The notes beneath the pieces are model-generated. The model ran no database searches. It saw only the letters and a list, made by a program, of their open reading frames with translations, and was not told where the DNA came from. Made by a program: the position numbers and the translations under genes. From contig JARGOC010000027.1 in assembly GCA_029212365.1 (NCBI GenBank), forward strand, positions 1-49,104: 49,104 nucleotides of DNA, written 5' to 3'. Positions 8,109 to 15,964 of this stretch are shown here, one piece after another. Source of the stretch: Roseovarius sp. Lineage in GTDB: Bacteria > Pseudomonadota > Alphaproteobacteria > Rhodobacterales > Rhodobacteraceae. Each line of letters starts with the position of its first letter. Position 1 is the first letter of the stretch.

Positions 8109-8405
8109 ATGGATGACAAACATATGGGCGGGCTTCTGGCCTTCATCATTGCCGCGCCGATCATGGTGATCTGCTGTGGCGGTGGTGGCGTCATCCTTGC
8201 CGCCATTCTCGGCGGGATTGGCGGGTGGTTGATGGGGCTCGGCGGAATAGCCGCTGTCGTCGCGGCAATTGGCGCGGCGCTGGTTGTTCGCGAGATCAGG
8301 CGCAGAGGATCAGCAGGTATAGATGGCGCGCCGGACGAGACTTGTACCAAAACCAAAGCCACCGGCAAGAACATCCCCCGCCCGGCCGATGTCGCGGCCG
8401 AGTAG
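8109..8405 (+). CDS. Small membrane protein of the mer operon with a CC motif
   Basis: 98 aa. It has two close hydrophobic segments (about 8-30 and 32-60) with MVICCGGGGVI in the first, and a charged C-terminal tail with one Cys. The membrane-embedded vicinal Cys pair recalls MerT/MerF/MerC-type transporters, but I do not recognise a named family. I chose ATG 8109 over an earlier ATG at 8046 that lies inside merP. Position between merP and merF suggests Hg transport or handover. Confidence 0.6.
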   Translation: MDDKHMGGLLAFIIAAPIMVICCGGGGVILAAILGGIGGWLMGLGGIAAVVAAIGAALVVREIRRRGSAGIDGAPDETCTKTKATGKNIPRPADVAAE

Positions 8406-8502
8406 AGCAACGCACCGAGACAGGTCTTTTGGCTGTTCGGGACAATCCCGGATCCGGTGGCACCACGCAAATCATCTACCCGACATAAGGAAACAAATTC
8501 CA

Positions 8503-8733
8503 ATGCCTTCAGACGACACATCTTCGAACGGCCTTTTGAAGGTGGGCATTATCGGCACGATCATTGTGGCGCTCTGCTGCCTTACACCAATTTTGGTGAT
8601 CCTCTTCGGCGCGGTCGGCCTGGCCGCCGTTGTGGGATATCTGGACCTCGTGCTGTTTCCGGCACTGGGCATCTTTATCCTGCTGACCATCTACGCGCTC
8701 TGGCGGAAGAACGCGCGCAGTTCGGCATCCTGA
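8503..8733 (+). CDS. merF: MerF mercury transporter
   Basis: Small two-helix Hg(II) uptake protein of 76 aa. The first membrane helix holds VALCCLTPILVILFG with the vicinal Cys pair; the second is LDLVLFPALGIFILLTIYAL. Both match MerF closely. The longer open frame starting at 8323 overlaps the previous gene; an ATAAGGA site precedes ATG 8503. It is a second transporter in the operon besides MerT. Confidence 0.88.
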   Translation: MPSDDTSSNGLLKVGIIGTIIVALCCLTPILVILFGAVGLAAVVGYLDLVLFPALGIFILLTIYALWRKNARSSAS

Positions 8734-8796
8734 GGGAAACTGAGCTGACATCCATGCAAATGACGCCTGAGACGCAGCATTGAAGAGAAAAACCTT

Positions 8797-10146
8797 ATGA
8801 CGAAGAGCTACGACCTTATCGTGATCGGCGGCGGAACCGGCGGCAATGGCGTCGCCCGGATGGCGGCGAATGCCGGCTGGAGCGTCGCCAGCATCGACAG
8901 CGAGCCCCATGGCGGCACCTGCGCCCTGCGCGGTTGTGATCCCAAGAAGATGCTGATCGCGGTCACCGAGGGCGTTGAATGGGCGGAAAACATGAAAGGT
9001 AAGGGCCTGGAGGCGGGCACGTCGGTCAACTGGTCCGACATGATCGCCTTCAAGCGCACGTTCACCGACGCGATGCCACCGCGCATCGAGGCCGGGCTGG
9101 AAAAGGCCGGGATCGACGTCTTGCTTGGGCAGGCGCGGTTCACTGGCCCCGATACCATCGAGTTGAACGGCGAGACCTTGACCGCCAAGCATTTCCACAT
9201 CGCCACTGGTGCCCGGCCGATGACGCTGAACATCCCGGGCGAGGAGTATCTCGCCACCAGTACCGATTTCCTGGAACTGCGGGAGCGTCCCGACCGCATC
9301 GCCTTCGTCGGCGGCGGGTTCATCGCGATGGAATTCGCCCATGTGGCCAAACGTGCGGGTGCGCGCGAGGTGTCAGTGCTGGAGATGATGGACCGCCCCT
9401 TGGGTCCTTTCGATCCCGACTTGGTCGCAATACTGGTCGAGGCGACCGCAGAGTTGGGCATCGACCTGCGCACAAAGGCGAAGGTGGCGAAGATCGAAAA
9501 GCAGGGCGACGAATTCACCGTCACGGTGGAACGTCCCGACGGCACCGAAACCGTCACCTGCGATCTGGTGGTGCATGGCACGGGTAGGGTGCCCAATATC
9601 GACGGTCTGAACCTCGAGGCAGCCGGCGTCGAATACTCACGCCGTGGAACAAAGGTGAACGCCGCAATGCGTACAACCAACCCGGCCATTTTCGCGGCCG
9701 GCGATTGCGCTGATAGCGGCCTCAATCTCACCCCCGTTTCGGCGGCGGAGGGACGTATCGCAGGCAAAAATCTGCTCGCCGGAGAGGACGCTAGGGAGAT
9801 CAAATACCCGCCGATCCCGTCAGTGGTCTTCACCCTGCCGATGGTGGCCACGGTCGGCTTGTCGGAAGCGGCGGCCAGGGAGCAGGGGCTGAAATTCGAT
9901 GTGCATTTCGAGAAGACCGAGGGCTGGTATTCATCCATGCGCGTCGGCGCGAAACACACCGGATTCAAGGTTCTTGTCGAACAGGGCAGCGGGCAAATAC
10001 TCGGAGCGCACCTGATCGGGCCAGGGGCCGAAGAGCAGATTAATCTCTTCGCCATGGCCATGGGTGCCGGGCAGACCGCAAATCAGATCAAGGCGATGAT
10101 CTTCGCCTATCCCAGCTATGCCTCCGACATCGGGTCGATGGTGTGA
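8797..10146 (+). CDS. FAD/NAD(P) disulfide oxidoreductase, glutathione-reductase-like
   Basis: 449 aa flavoprotein of the pyridine nucleotide-disulfide oxidoreductase family. The FAD-binding GGGTGGNG motif is at about residues 11-18, the redox disulfide in GGTCALRGCDPKK (Cys42, Cys47), a second dinucleotide fold at IAFVGGGFIAMEFAHV, and the FAD-ribityl motif IFAAGDCAD. The C-terminal dimerisation domain is complete but has no terminal Cys pair. It therefore lacks the hallmark of MerA and may reduce another disulfide or low-molecular thiol. It sits directly before merA in the operon. Confidence 0.85.
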   Translation: MTKSYDLIVIGGGTGGNGVARMAANAGWSVASIDSEPHGGTCALRGCDPKKMLIAVTEGVEWAENMKGKGLEAGTSVNWSDMIAFKRTFTDAMPPRIEAGLEKAGIDVLLGQARFTGPDTIELNGETLTAKHFHIATGARPMTLNIPGEEYLATSTDFLELRERPDRIAFVGGGFIAMEFAHVAKRAGAREVSVLEMMDRPLGPFDPDLVAILVEATAELGIDLRTKAKVAKIEKQGDEFTVTVERPDGTETVTCDLVVHGTGRVPNIDGLNLEAAGVEYSRRGTKVNAAMRTTNPAIFAAGDCADSGLNLTPVSAAEGRIAGKNLLAGEDAREIKYPPIPSVVFTLPMVATVGLSEAAAREQGLKFDVHFEKTEGWYSSMRVGAKHTGFKVLVEQGSGQILGAHLIGPGAEEQINLFAMAMGAGQTANQIKAMIFAYPSYASDIGSMV

Positions 10147-10204
10147 TTCAAAATTATTGATCGAGGCCGTGTCGCGATACTGATCGCAAGCTAAGGAAGA
10201 ACCA

Positions 10205-11656
10205 ATGGACCAAACTGTAACGAAAGACGATTGCTGTACTCCCAGTGAAACCGTCGATAACAACTACGATCTCATTGTCGTGGGTGCTGGCTCTGCCGGC
10301 TTCTCCGCCTCCATCACCGCCGCCGAGGCTGGCAAGCGGGTGGCACTTGTCGGGCATGGCACGATCGGCGGCACCTGCGTGAACGTTGGTTGCGTACCGT
10401 CCAAGGCAATGATCCGCGCCGCCGAAGCGGTGCACGGTGGCACGTCCGCTGCCCGATTCCCCGGCATCACGCCTTGCGCCCATGCCGTGGATTGGGGTGC
10501 TGTGGTGAAAGGCACCGCCGATCTGGTCGAGGAGATGCGGCACAAGAAGTATATCGACCTGCTGCCCGCCTATGAAAACATCACCTATATCGAGGAAGGC
10601 CCGGCGCGATTGGTCGAGGGTGGCGTCGCTGTCGGAGGACGGGTGATATCTGCCCCACGCGTCCTGATCGCCACCGGCTCGCGTCCGCACATGCCAGCAA
10701 TCGAGGGTATCGACACCGTGGAGACCTTCGATTCCACCGATCTGCTGACTTTGCCCGACCGACCCCACAGCATCATCGTGCTGGGCGGCGGCTATATCGG
10801 CTGTGAGCTGGCACAGATGGCTTCAAGGCTGGGGGTTAAGGTTACGCTGGTGACCCGCTCGCGCCTTCTGCCCGGTGCCGAGCCGGAGGTGGCCGAGGCA
10901 CTTACGCAAGCGCTGAAAGCCGAAGGCGTCGCGGTCGAGACCAGTCTTGCTTACGTCTCGGTCGCGAAAGCTGCGGGCGGCGTCACACTGACTGTCCAAC
11001 GGGGCGGCAAGACCGAGGTTATGTCCGCAGAACGGCTGGTTGTGACCACCGGCCGGATCGCCAATTCCGAGAACCTCGGGTTGGAAGACCTCGGGATAGA
11101 GACCGACGCGCGCGGCTCGATCAAGGTCGGTCCTGACATGGCCACCACGCGGGCCGGCGTCTGGGCTGCGGGCGATGTCACTGACCGTGACCAGTTTGTC
11201 TACATGGCCGCCTATGGTGCCAAGGTGGCAATCAACAATGCCCTTGGACTGGAGCCGATGCGCTATGAAAATTCGGCGATGCCCTGGGTCGTGTTCACCG
11301 ACCCGCAAGTGGCCGGTGTCGGCCTTTCGGAGGCTGGGGCCAAGGCGGCGGGGTACGAAGTCAAGACGAGCGTGATCACGCTCGACAACGTCCCGCGCGC
11401 CGCTGCGGCTCGCGACACCCGCGGCGTGATCAAGCTGGTGGCCGACGCCAAGACCGACCGTCTGCTGGGCGGCCAGATCGCGGCGCCCGAGGGATCGGAC
11501 ACGATTCAGACGCTGGCGATGGCGCTCAAGTTCGGCATGACCTCCAAGGCCCTCGGCGAGACCATCTTTCCATATCTGACCACGGTAGAGGGACTGAAAC
11601 TGGCGGCCCAGACTTTCGACAAGGATGTTGCGAAACTCAGTTGCTGCGCGGGGTGA
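10205..11656 (+). CDS. merA: MerA mercuric reductase
   Basis: Cytoplasmic NADPH-dependent flavoenzyme reducing Hg(II) to volatile Hg(0). The active-site disulfide is GGTCVNVGCVPSK (Cys58, Cys63); AAGDVTD is the FAD motif. The C-terminal pair LSCCAG (Cys480, Cys481) delivers Hg to the active site and is diagnostic. The N-terminal HMA domain found in many MerA proteins is absent; only a short DDCC stretch (Cys10, Cys11) remains, which could still bind Hg. 483 aa. Preceded by AAGGAAG. Confidence 0.95.
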   Translation: MDQTVTKDDCCTPSETVDNNYDLIVVGAGSAGFSASITAAEAGKRVALVGHGTIGGTCVNVGCVPSKAMIRAAEAVHGGTSAARFPGITPCAHAVDWGAVVKGTADLVEEMRHKKYIDLLPAYENITYIEEGPARLVEGGVAVGGRVISAPRVLIATGSRPHMPAIEGIDTVETFDSTDLLTLPDRPHSIIVLGGGYIGCELAQMASRLGVKVTLVTRSRLLPGAEPEVAEALTQALKAEGVAVETSLAYVSVAKAAGGVTLTVQRGGKTEVMSAERLVVTTGRIANSENLGLEDLGIETDARGSIKVGPDMATTRAGVWAAGDVTDRDQFVYMAAYGAKVAINNALGLEPMRYENSAMPWVVFTDPQVAGVGLSEAGAKAAGYEVKTSVITLDNVPRAAAARDTRGVIKLVADAKTDRLLGGQIAAPEGSDTIQTLAMALKFGMTSKALGETIFPYLTTVEGLKLAAQTFDKDVAKLSCCAG

Positions 11657-11660
11657 CACC

Positions 11661-12020
11661 ATGGCTTTAAGCGATAGATCGGACTTCTTGTCGACGCTTC
11701 CCGGTGTGCTGATCGGTTGGGGCTTGCCCATCGCCGCGATGCTCCTGGTGATCGGTGTGCCGCATCCGGTCAAGACCTAGGTCTGGGTCGCGGCGCTGAT
11801 CTGGATGGGGACGGCCTGTCTGTGGAATGCCCGCCGGTGCAAACGGCGGCATTGCTTCTGGACCGGGCCGTTTTTCCTGGTCATGGCGTTGGTTGTGTTG
11901 GCCTACGGGTATGGCCTTGTGGATCTTGGCGGCCAAGGCTGGAAGTGGCTGGGTGCGGTGATCGGGATTGGCGCGTGGGCTATCGCGGCCATCACGGAGC
12001 GCGAGGGCAGGTATCGTTGA
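11661..12020 (+). pseudogene. Mer-operon membrane-protein gene interrupted by an in-frame amber codon
   Basis: From ATG 11661 one frame runs to TGA 12018-12020 with coding character throughout but for a TAG at 11778-11780 (codon 40). Before it: a hydrophobic segment (GLPIAAMLLVIGVPHPVKT); after it: VWVAALIWMGTACLWNARRC, FFLVMALVVLAYGYG and a third helix. A single change from TGG (Trp) to TAG would explain it. The full product would be 119 aa with about four membrane segments. It begins 4 bases after merA, so it is probably the last structural gene of the operon, now inactive unless the amber codon is read through. Confidence 0.7.
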
Positions 12021-12178
12021 TGGGCCGTGCGGAACGACGGATTTTGGCCGTCCCGGTCGGCGTCGCCTACGAATTTGCAGAACACCTGGTCAATCGACAG
12101 GAGAGCGCTGTATCTGCGCGATGGATTATTGGACCCCGGAGCTTGATGCAGGTCATAACCGGACCGTCCGCAACCTGA
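12020..12178 (+). CDS. Short hypothetical protein at the end of the mer operon
   Basis: 52 codons starting at an ATG that overlaps the preceding TGA (TGATG). The product is basic at the N-terminus ([20 protein letters not shown]) and has no recognised motif. It overlaps the convergent copper ATPase gene by 26 bases. It could be a small real gene coupled to the broken one before it, or a truncated remnant. Confidence 0.3.
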   Translation: MGRAERRILAVPVGVAYEFAEHLVNRQESAVSARWIIGPRSLMQVITGPSAT

Positions 12179-14468
12179 GCGCATTACCAATGACCGAGAC
12201 CGACGAGAGGCTCATCGCAGCGGCCGCAAACATCGGAGAGATCAACAGCCCGAAGAATGGATACAGGATCCCCGCCGCGATCGGAACGCCGGCCGTATTG
12301 TAGATCATCGCGAAGAAGAGGTTCTGCCGGATGTTTCGCATCGTCGCCAGCGAAAGACGCCGCGCGCGGACAAGTCCATTCAAATCGCCCTTCAACAGCG
12401 TGAAGCCCGCACTCTCAATCGCCACATCTGCACCGGTTCCCATTGCGATCCCAACGTCCGCCTGCGCCAGGGCAGGCGCGTCATTTACGCCGTCGCCAGC
12501 CATCGCGACCTTGCGACCCTCGGCCTGAAGCTCGCGGATGATGCGCGCCTTGTCTTCGGGCAAAACATCGGCCCGGACATCATCGATGCCCAGCCGTGAC
12601 GCGACGGCACGCGCCGTGCGTTCGTTGTCACCTGTCGCCATGACAATCCGGAAGCCCAGTTCGTGTAGCGCCTTCAATGCGGCGGGCGTCGTTTCCTTGA
12701 CCGGATCCGCGACACTGACGAGGCCGGCGACGTCCCCGTCGATGATAATGAACATCACCGTTTCACCATCGTCGCGGCGGGCGTTCGCAACTTCGGTCGC
12801 GGCAGGCGCTTTGAGGCCAAGCTCGCCCAGCATCCGGGCGTTCCCGAGAGCGACGGACTTGCCGTCCACGCTTCCCCTAACCCCCATGCCCGTGACCGCC
12901 TCGAAGTCCTTTGCTTTGGCAAGGTCTATCCCGCGGGCCTCGGCCCCGCGAACCATGGCTTCGGCCAAGGGGTGCTCGGATCCGCGTTCAAGGCTTGCGG
13001 CCAGCCGCAGAACGTCTGCCTCGTCGTGCCCGTCCTCGGGAAGAACGGCGGCAAGCTCCGGCTTGCCCAGGGTCAATGTGCCGGTCTTGTCGACAATCAG
13101 GGTATCGACCTTTTCGAACGCTTCCAGCGCTTCGGCATTCTTGATCAGCACACCCGCCCGGGCGCCGCGTCCGGTCGCCGTCATGATCGACATCGGTGTC
13201 GCGAGCCCAAGCGCACAGGGACAGGCGATGATGAGCACCGCGATGGCAGAGACGAGACCATAGGCGAGGGCGGGTGAGGGGCCCCAGACTGACCAGGCAA
13301 TGAACGAAACGATGGCCACGGCGATGACGGCAGGCACGAAATACCCCGCCACAGCGTCGGCGAGTTTCTGGATCGGCGCACGCGATCTTTGAGCGGCTGC
13401 CACCATCTCGACGATCTGCGCGAGCATTGTGTCCTCGCCGACGCGTTTCGCTTCGATGATAATGCTGCCAGTGCCGTTGATCGTGGCACCGGTAACGGCA
13501 TCGCCTGTCACCTTTTCGACCGGCACGGGTTCGCCGGTGAGCATCGACTCGTCGACAGAGGACCGCCCGTCGATCACTTCGCCATCCACCGGCACTTTCT
13601 CGCCCGGTCGTACCCGGATGTGATCGCCGATCAGGACGTCCTCAATCGCTACTTCTTCCTCACTTCCATCGGCACGGATAATTCGAGCGCTCTTAGCGGT
13701 AAGGTCAAGCAGAGCTCGAATGGCGGAGCCGGTTCGCTCACGTGCGCGCAGTTCCAGGATTTGGCCAAGGAGAACCAGCACGACAATCACTGCCCCTGCC
13801 TCGAAGTAGACGCCGACATTGCCGTCCGCGTCGCGAAATCCGCTCGGGAACAGGCCTGGAGCCAGCACAGCCACGGTGCTGAAAACCCAGGCGGCCGAGA
13901 CGCCCATGGCGATCAGGCTGAACATGTTAAGGTTCATGGTGCGGAAACTCTTCCAACCTCGCACCAGAAATGGCCAGCCAGACCAGAGGATTACGGGGGT
14001 CGCCAGGACCAGTTCGAGCCAGTGCGCCACGCTTTCGCCAATCCAGGACCGTACCGGCACGCCTATGAAGCCTCCCATGGCCAGGATAAGGACCGGAACC
14101 GCCAAGACCGCGCCAAACCAGAAGCGGCGGGTGAAATCGACGAGCTCGGGATTCGGGCCTTCGTCACCTGTGGGCACGCCCTTGGATTCCAAAGCCATCC
14201 CGCAGATCGGGCAATCACCCGGTCCTACCTGCTCGATCTCGGGATGCATCGGGCACGTGAAAATCGTGCCCTCAGGCATCGGCTCCTGTGCTGGACCGTC
14301 TCCTAGATAAGTTTCTGGCTCGGCGTCGAACTTGTCCTTGCATCGTGACGAGCAGAACAGAAACTCTTCGTCCACGTGAGTTGATCGGTGTTTCGCCGTC
14401 GCGTGATCGACTTTCATCCCGCAGACGGGATCTGTAGCTTCGTGCGTCTCTGTTTTCACAGTGTCCAT
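12153..14468 (-). CDS. copA: Cu(I)-type heavy-metal P1B ATPase with YHS and metal-binding N-terminus
   Basis: Inner-membrane ATPase exporting copper. From ATG 14468 (771 aa) it has an N-terminal YHS-type domain ([25 protein letters not shown]) and a CPMHPEI...CPICGMAL metal-binding segment in place of a classical CxxC HMA domain. The core follows: TGE phosphatase motif, [10 protein letters not shown] ion motif, [11 protein letters not shown] phosphorylation site and [20 protein letters not shown]. The last helices carry YN and MSLSS, typical for Cu(I). An ATG at 14552 is in frame, but it lies upstream of the MerR-type promoter, so I use 14468, which has AAGGA before it. Confidence 0.92.
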   Translation of the reverse strand: MDTVKTETHEATDPVCGMKVDHATAKHRSTHVDEEFLFCSSRCKDKFDAEPETYLGDGPAQEPMPEGTIFTCPMHPEIEQVGPGDCPICGMALESKGVPTGDEGPNPELVDFTRRFWFGAVLAVPVLILAMGGFIGVPVRSWIGESVAHWLELVLATPVILWSGWPFLVRGWKSFRTMNLNMFSLIAMGVSAAWVFSTVAVLAPGLFPSGFRDADGNVGVYFEAGAVIVVLVLLGQILELRARERTGSAIRALLDLTAKSARIIRADGSEEEVAIEDVLIGDHIRVRPGEKVPVDGEVIDGRSSVDESMLTGEPVPVEKVTGDAVTGATINGTGSIIIEAKRVGEDTMLAQIVEMVAAAQRSRAPIQKLADAVAGYFVPAVIAVAIVSFIAWSVWGPSPALAYGLVSAIAVLIIACPCALGLATPMSIMTATGRGARAGVLIKNAEALEAFEKVDTLIVDKTGTLTLGKPELAAVLPEDGHDEADVLRLAASLERGSEHPLAEAMVRGAEARGIDLAKAKDFEAVTGMGVRGSVDGKSVALGNARMLGELGLKAPAATEVANARRDDGETVMFIIIDGDVAGLVSVADPVKETTPAALKALHELGFRIVMATGDNERTARAVASRLGIDDVRADVLPEDKARIIRELQAEGRKVAMAGDGVNDAPALAQADVGIAMGTGADVAIESAGFTLLKGDLNGLVRARRLSLATMRNIRQNLFFAMIYNTAGVPIAAGILYPFFGLLISPMFAAAAMSLSSVSVIGNALRLRTVRL

Positions 14469-14499
14469 GTCAGGGTCCTTCACAAGGTTGTTGACAGTC

Positions 14500-14530
14500 C
14501 ACGTAATGCTTCTAGTGACTGGAAGGTCAA
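14500..14530 (-). promoter_or_regulatory. CueR-type promoter of the copper ATPase
   Basis: On the minus strand -35 TTGACC (14530-14525) is followed by a 19-bp spacer holding the dyad CTTCCAGTCACTAGAAG (14525-14509) and a weak -10 TACGTG (14505-14500). The dyad resembles CueR operators and the one before cueR at 14979. Confidence 0.7.
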
Positions 14531-14583
14531 TAGATGACCCGCAAATTTTCAAACAGATCTACTGCCGACGGAAACTTCCAACC

Positions 14584-14597
14584 TTCCAGCGCTGGAA
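14584..14597. promoter_or_regulatory. CueR-like dyad upstream of a Met-rich small gene
   Basis: TTCCAGCGCTGGAA is a perfect 14-bp palindrome with the same CTTCC half-site as the two CueR-type operators nearby. No good -35/-10 pair at 19 bp accompanies it, so promoter function is uncertain. It lies about 60 bases before the small gene at 14662. Confidence 0.4.
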
Positions 14598-14661
14598 ATT
14601 GAATTTCGATGACAATGCTTTAGCTAAAATCTTAACAGAACCAAATGGAAGGAATCGAGTG

Positions 14662-14781
14662 ATGATGGATGGTGGAATGATGGGTGGCGGAATGATGCTT
14701 GGAATGGGGGTCGTCTGGCTTCTTGTCGTTGTGGTGCTGATTCTCGCGATCGTGGCGTTGGTGAAATACCTGCGCACATAA
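14662..14781 (+). CDS. Met-rich single-pass membrane micropeptide
   Basis: 39 aa. The N-terminus is Met/Gly rich (MMDGGMMGGGMMLGMG), then comes one membrane helix and the end VALVKYLRT. A GGAAGG ribosome site lies 9 bases before ATG 14662. A relative with the same VALVKYLR ending is encoded at 18859. Met clusters suggest Cu(I) contact. It stands alone between the copper ATPase promoter and cueR, so it is likely a copper-induced accessory peptide; function unknown. Confidence 0.6.
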   Translation: MMDGGMMGGGMMLGMGVVWLLVVVVLILAIVALVKYLRT

Positions 14782-14973
14782 TGTCGTCGGTAGCATTGTC
14801 AGGTTCGCTCTCACCACCTTCAACCTGTCAGGCAAGAACGGCAGCATTGCACTCGTTGAAGGTTTTGGGACAGGCCATCGTCTGACTCGCAGTTATTAAA
14901 GGGTGTAGAAGCGACCTATTCTGCGCGCCAGACATGCGTGAGCCGACGATCCAAGGAAAATGATCAACCTCCC

Positions 14974-15004
14974 TTGACCTTCCAGTAAGTGGAAGCCCTA
15001 TATC
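14974..15004 (+). promoter_or_regulatory. CueR-type promoter of cueR and the copper cluster
   Basis: -35 TTGACC (14974-14979), 19-bp spacer and -10 TATATC (14999-15004). The spacer contains CTTCCA-N5-TGGAAG (14979-14995). This indicates autoregulated, copper-inducible transcription of cueR and probably the genes after it. Confidence 0.82.
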
Positions 15005-15030
15005 TGGTCCTGATAAGAGGATTGTCAGCC

Positions 15031-15459
15031 ATGAATATCGGAAATGTCTCGGAGAAGAGCGGTTTGCCCGCAAAAACGATTCGGTATTACGAGGATATCG
15101 GACTCGTGCAACCGTCGCGACGCGAGAACGGCTACCGCGATTTCGCTGTTCGGGATCTGCACAAGCTGGCGTTCCTCGGCCGGGCGCGGTCGTTGGGATT
15201 CAGCATCGAGGAATGTCGCACACTGTTATCGCTGTACGAGGATCACGAGCGTTCCAGCGCCGACGTCAAGGCGATCGCCCAAAGCCACCTCGCGCGGGTG
15301 GATCGGAAAATCGAGGAGTTGCAGGCGCTGAGCGCGACGCTTCGTGATCTTGTTGTTCGGTGTCATGGCGATGATCGTCCCGACTGCCCGATTATGGATG
15401 ACCTGACGGGTTCCGACCTCGCGGAAAAGCGAAAACATCCCGCTGGAACAACCCTCTGA
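15031..15459 (+). CDS. cueR: CueR-like copper-responsive MerR-family regulator
   Basis: 142 aa. The HTH is MNIGNVSEKSGLPAKTIRYY with the MerR-family wing. The metal loop is Cys111-X7-Cys119 (CHGDDRPDC), the spacing of CueR, and Ser residues at 75-76 fill the position where divalent-metal sensors carry Cys. Start at ATG 15031 rather than a frame opening at 14989, since the latter lies inside the promoter. A matching operator precedes it. It likely controls this cluster and the divergent ATPase. Confidence 0.88.
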   Translation: MNIGNVSEKSGLPAKTIRYYEDIGLVQPSRRENGYRDFAVRDLHKLAFLGRARSLGFSIEECRTLLSLYEDHERSSADVKAIAQSHLARVDRKIEELQALSATLRDLVVRCHGDDRPDCPIMDDLTGSDLAEKRKHPAGTTL

Positions 15460-15478
15460 ACAATGGTAAATTAGCCGC

Positions 15479-15823
15479 ATGAAATTCTTCGCCCGCCTCA
15501 TGATGATAGCCAGCCTTGCCGCTTTCGCAGCAAGCTCAGTTGCGCATGCGGCCGGTTCGGCCAAGATGGCATCGGAAATGATCGCAGAGGGGGTCGAGAT
15601 GACCGCTCTCGCCGATTGTGAGGCATGTGATGATGATGCGACTGGCAGCTTGGGCATTGCATGTGACTTCGTTTGTAATTCGGCAGCCGCCGCTGCACTG
15701 GTAGAAGCGTCGGCGGAATTTGATCCTCTTGCAGTTTCGAGCGCGCATGGAATGCCGATCGCGCGTGATTTTCGCGGGCTGACCAGCCCGCCTGCCAAAC
15801 AACCTCCACGACTCTTTCTCTGA
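15479..15823 (+). CDS. Hypothetical exported Cys-containing protein of the copper cluster
   Basis: 114 aa with a signal peptide (about 1-24, ending VAHAAG). Four Cys occur as ADCEACDDD and GIACDFVC, and the C-terminus is Pro-rich (SPPAKQPPRL). Such small periplasmic proteins with spaced Cys often precede copper oxidases, so metal binding is plausible, but I do not recognise a named family. Only 19 bases after cueR; likely same transcript. No clear ribosome site before the ATG. A GGCCC/GGGCC hairpin (15834-15850) follows without a T-run. Confidence 0.6.
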   Translation: MKFFARLMMIASLAAFAASSVAHAAGSAKMASEMIAEGVEMTALADCEACDDDATGSLGIACDFVCNSAAAAALVEASAEFDPLAVSSAHGMPIARDFRGLTSPPAKQPPRLFL

Positions 15824-15964
15824 TCTGACACGCGGCCCGATTTAGGGGCCTCAGTGTCATGCCGTGACGCCGGAGCCATGCCGCTCTGCGTTGCGGGTAT
15901 TCCCCAACCGCAGTTGCCGCTTTGGCTCCGGCGGAGGACCGAATTATCAGAGAGCCCCTGTCCG

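Noticed and set aside
7286..8521. The merR reading frame stays open for 552 codons on the minus strand
   Set aside because: The part beyond 7285 is antisense to merT, merP and merF, crosses the mer promoter, and would give a protein unlike any MerR. A GTG with a ribosome site at 7285 gives the normal length.
8808..10061. Long minus-strand frame (417 codons) opposite the flavin oxidoreductase
   Set aside because: It lies wholly within a gene with clear motifs on the plus strand; its product is Ser/Arg/Pro-rich and without domains, the usual shadow of GC-rich coding DNA.
4342..12178. A complete Tn3-family mercury transposon
   Set aside because: A resolvase and mer genes are close together, but no transposase and no convincing terminal inverted repeats were seen, and the mer operon ends against an unrelated ATPase gene.
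12538..13263. Plus-strand frame of 241 codons within the copper ATPase gene
   Set aside because: Antisense to a well-conserved P-type ATPase; low-complexity Ser/Ala/Arg product.
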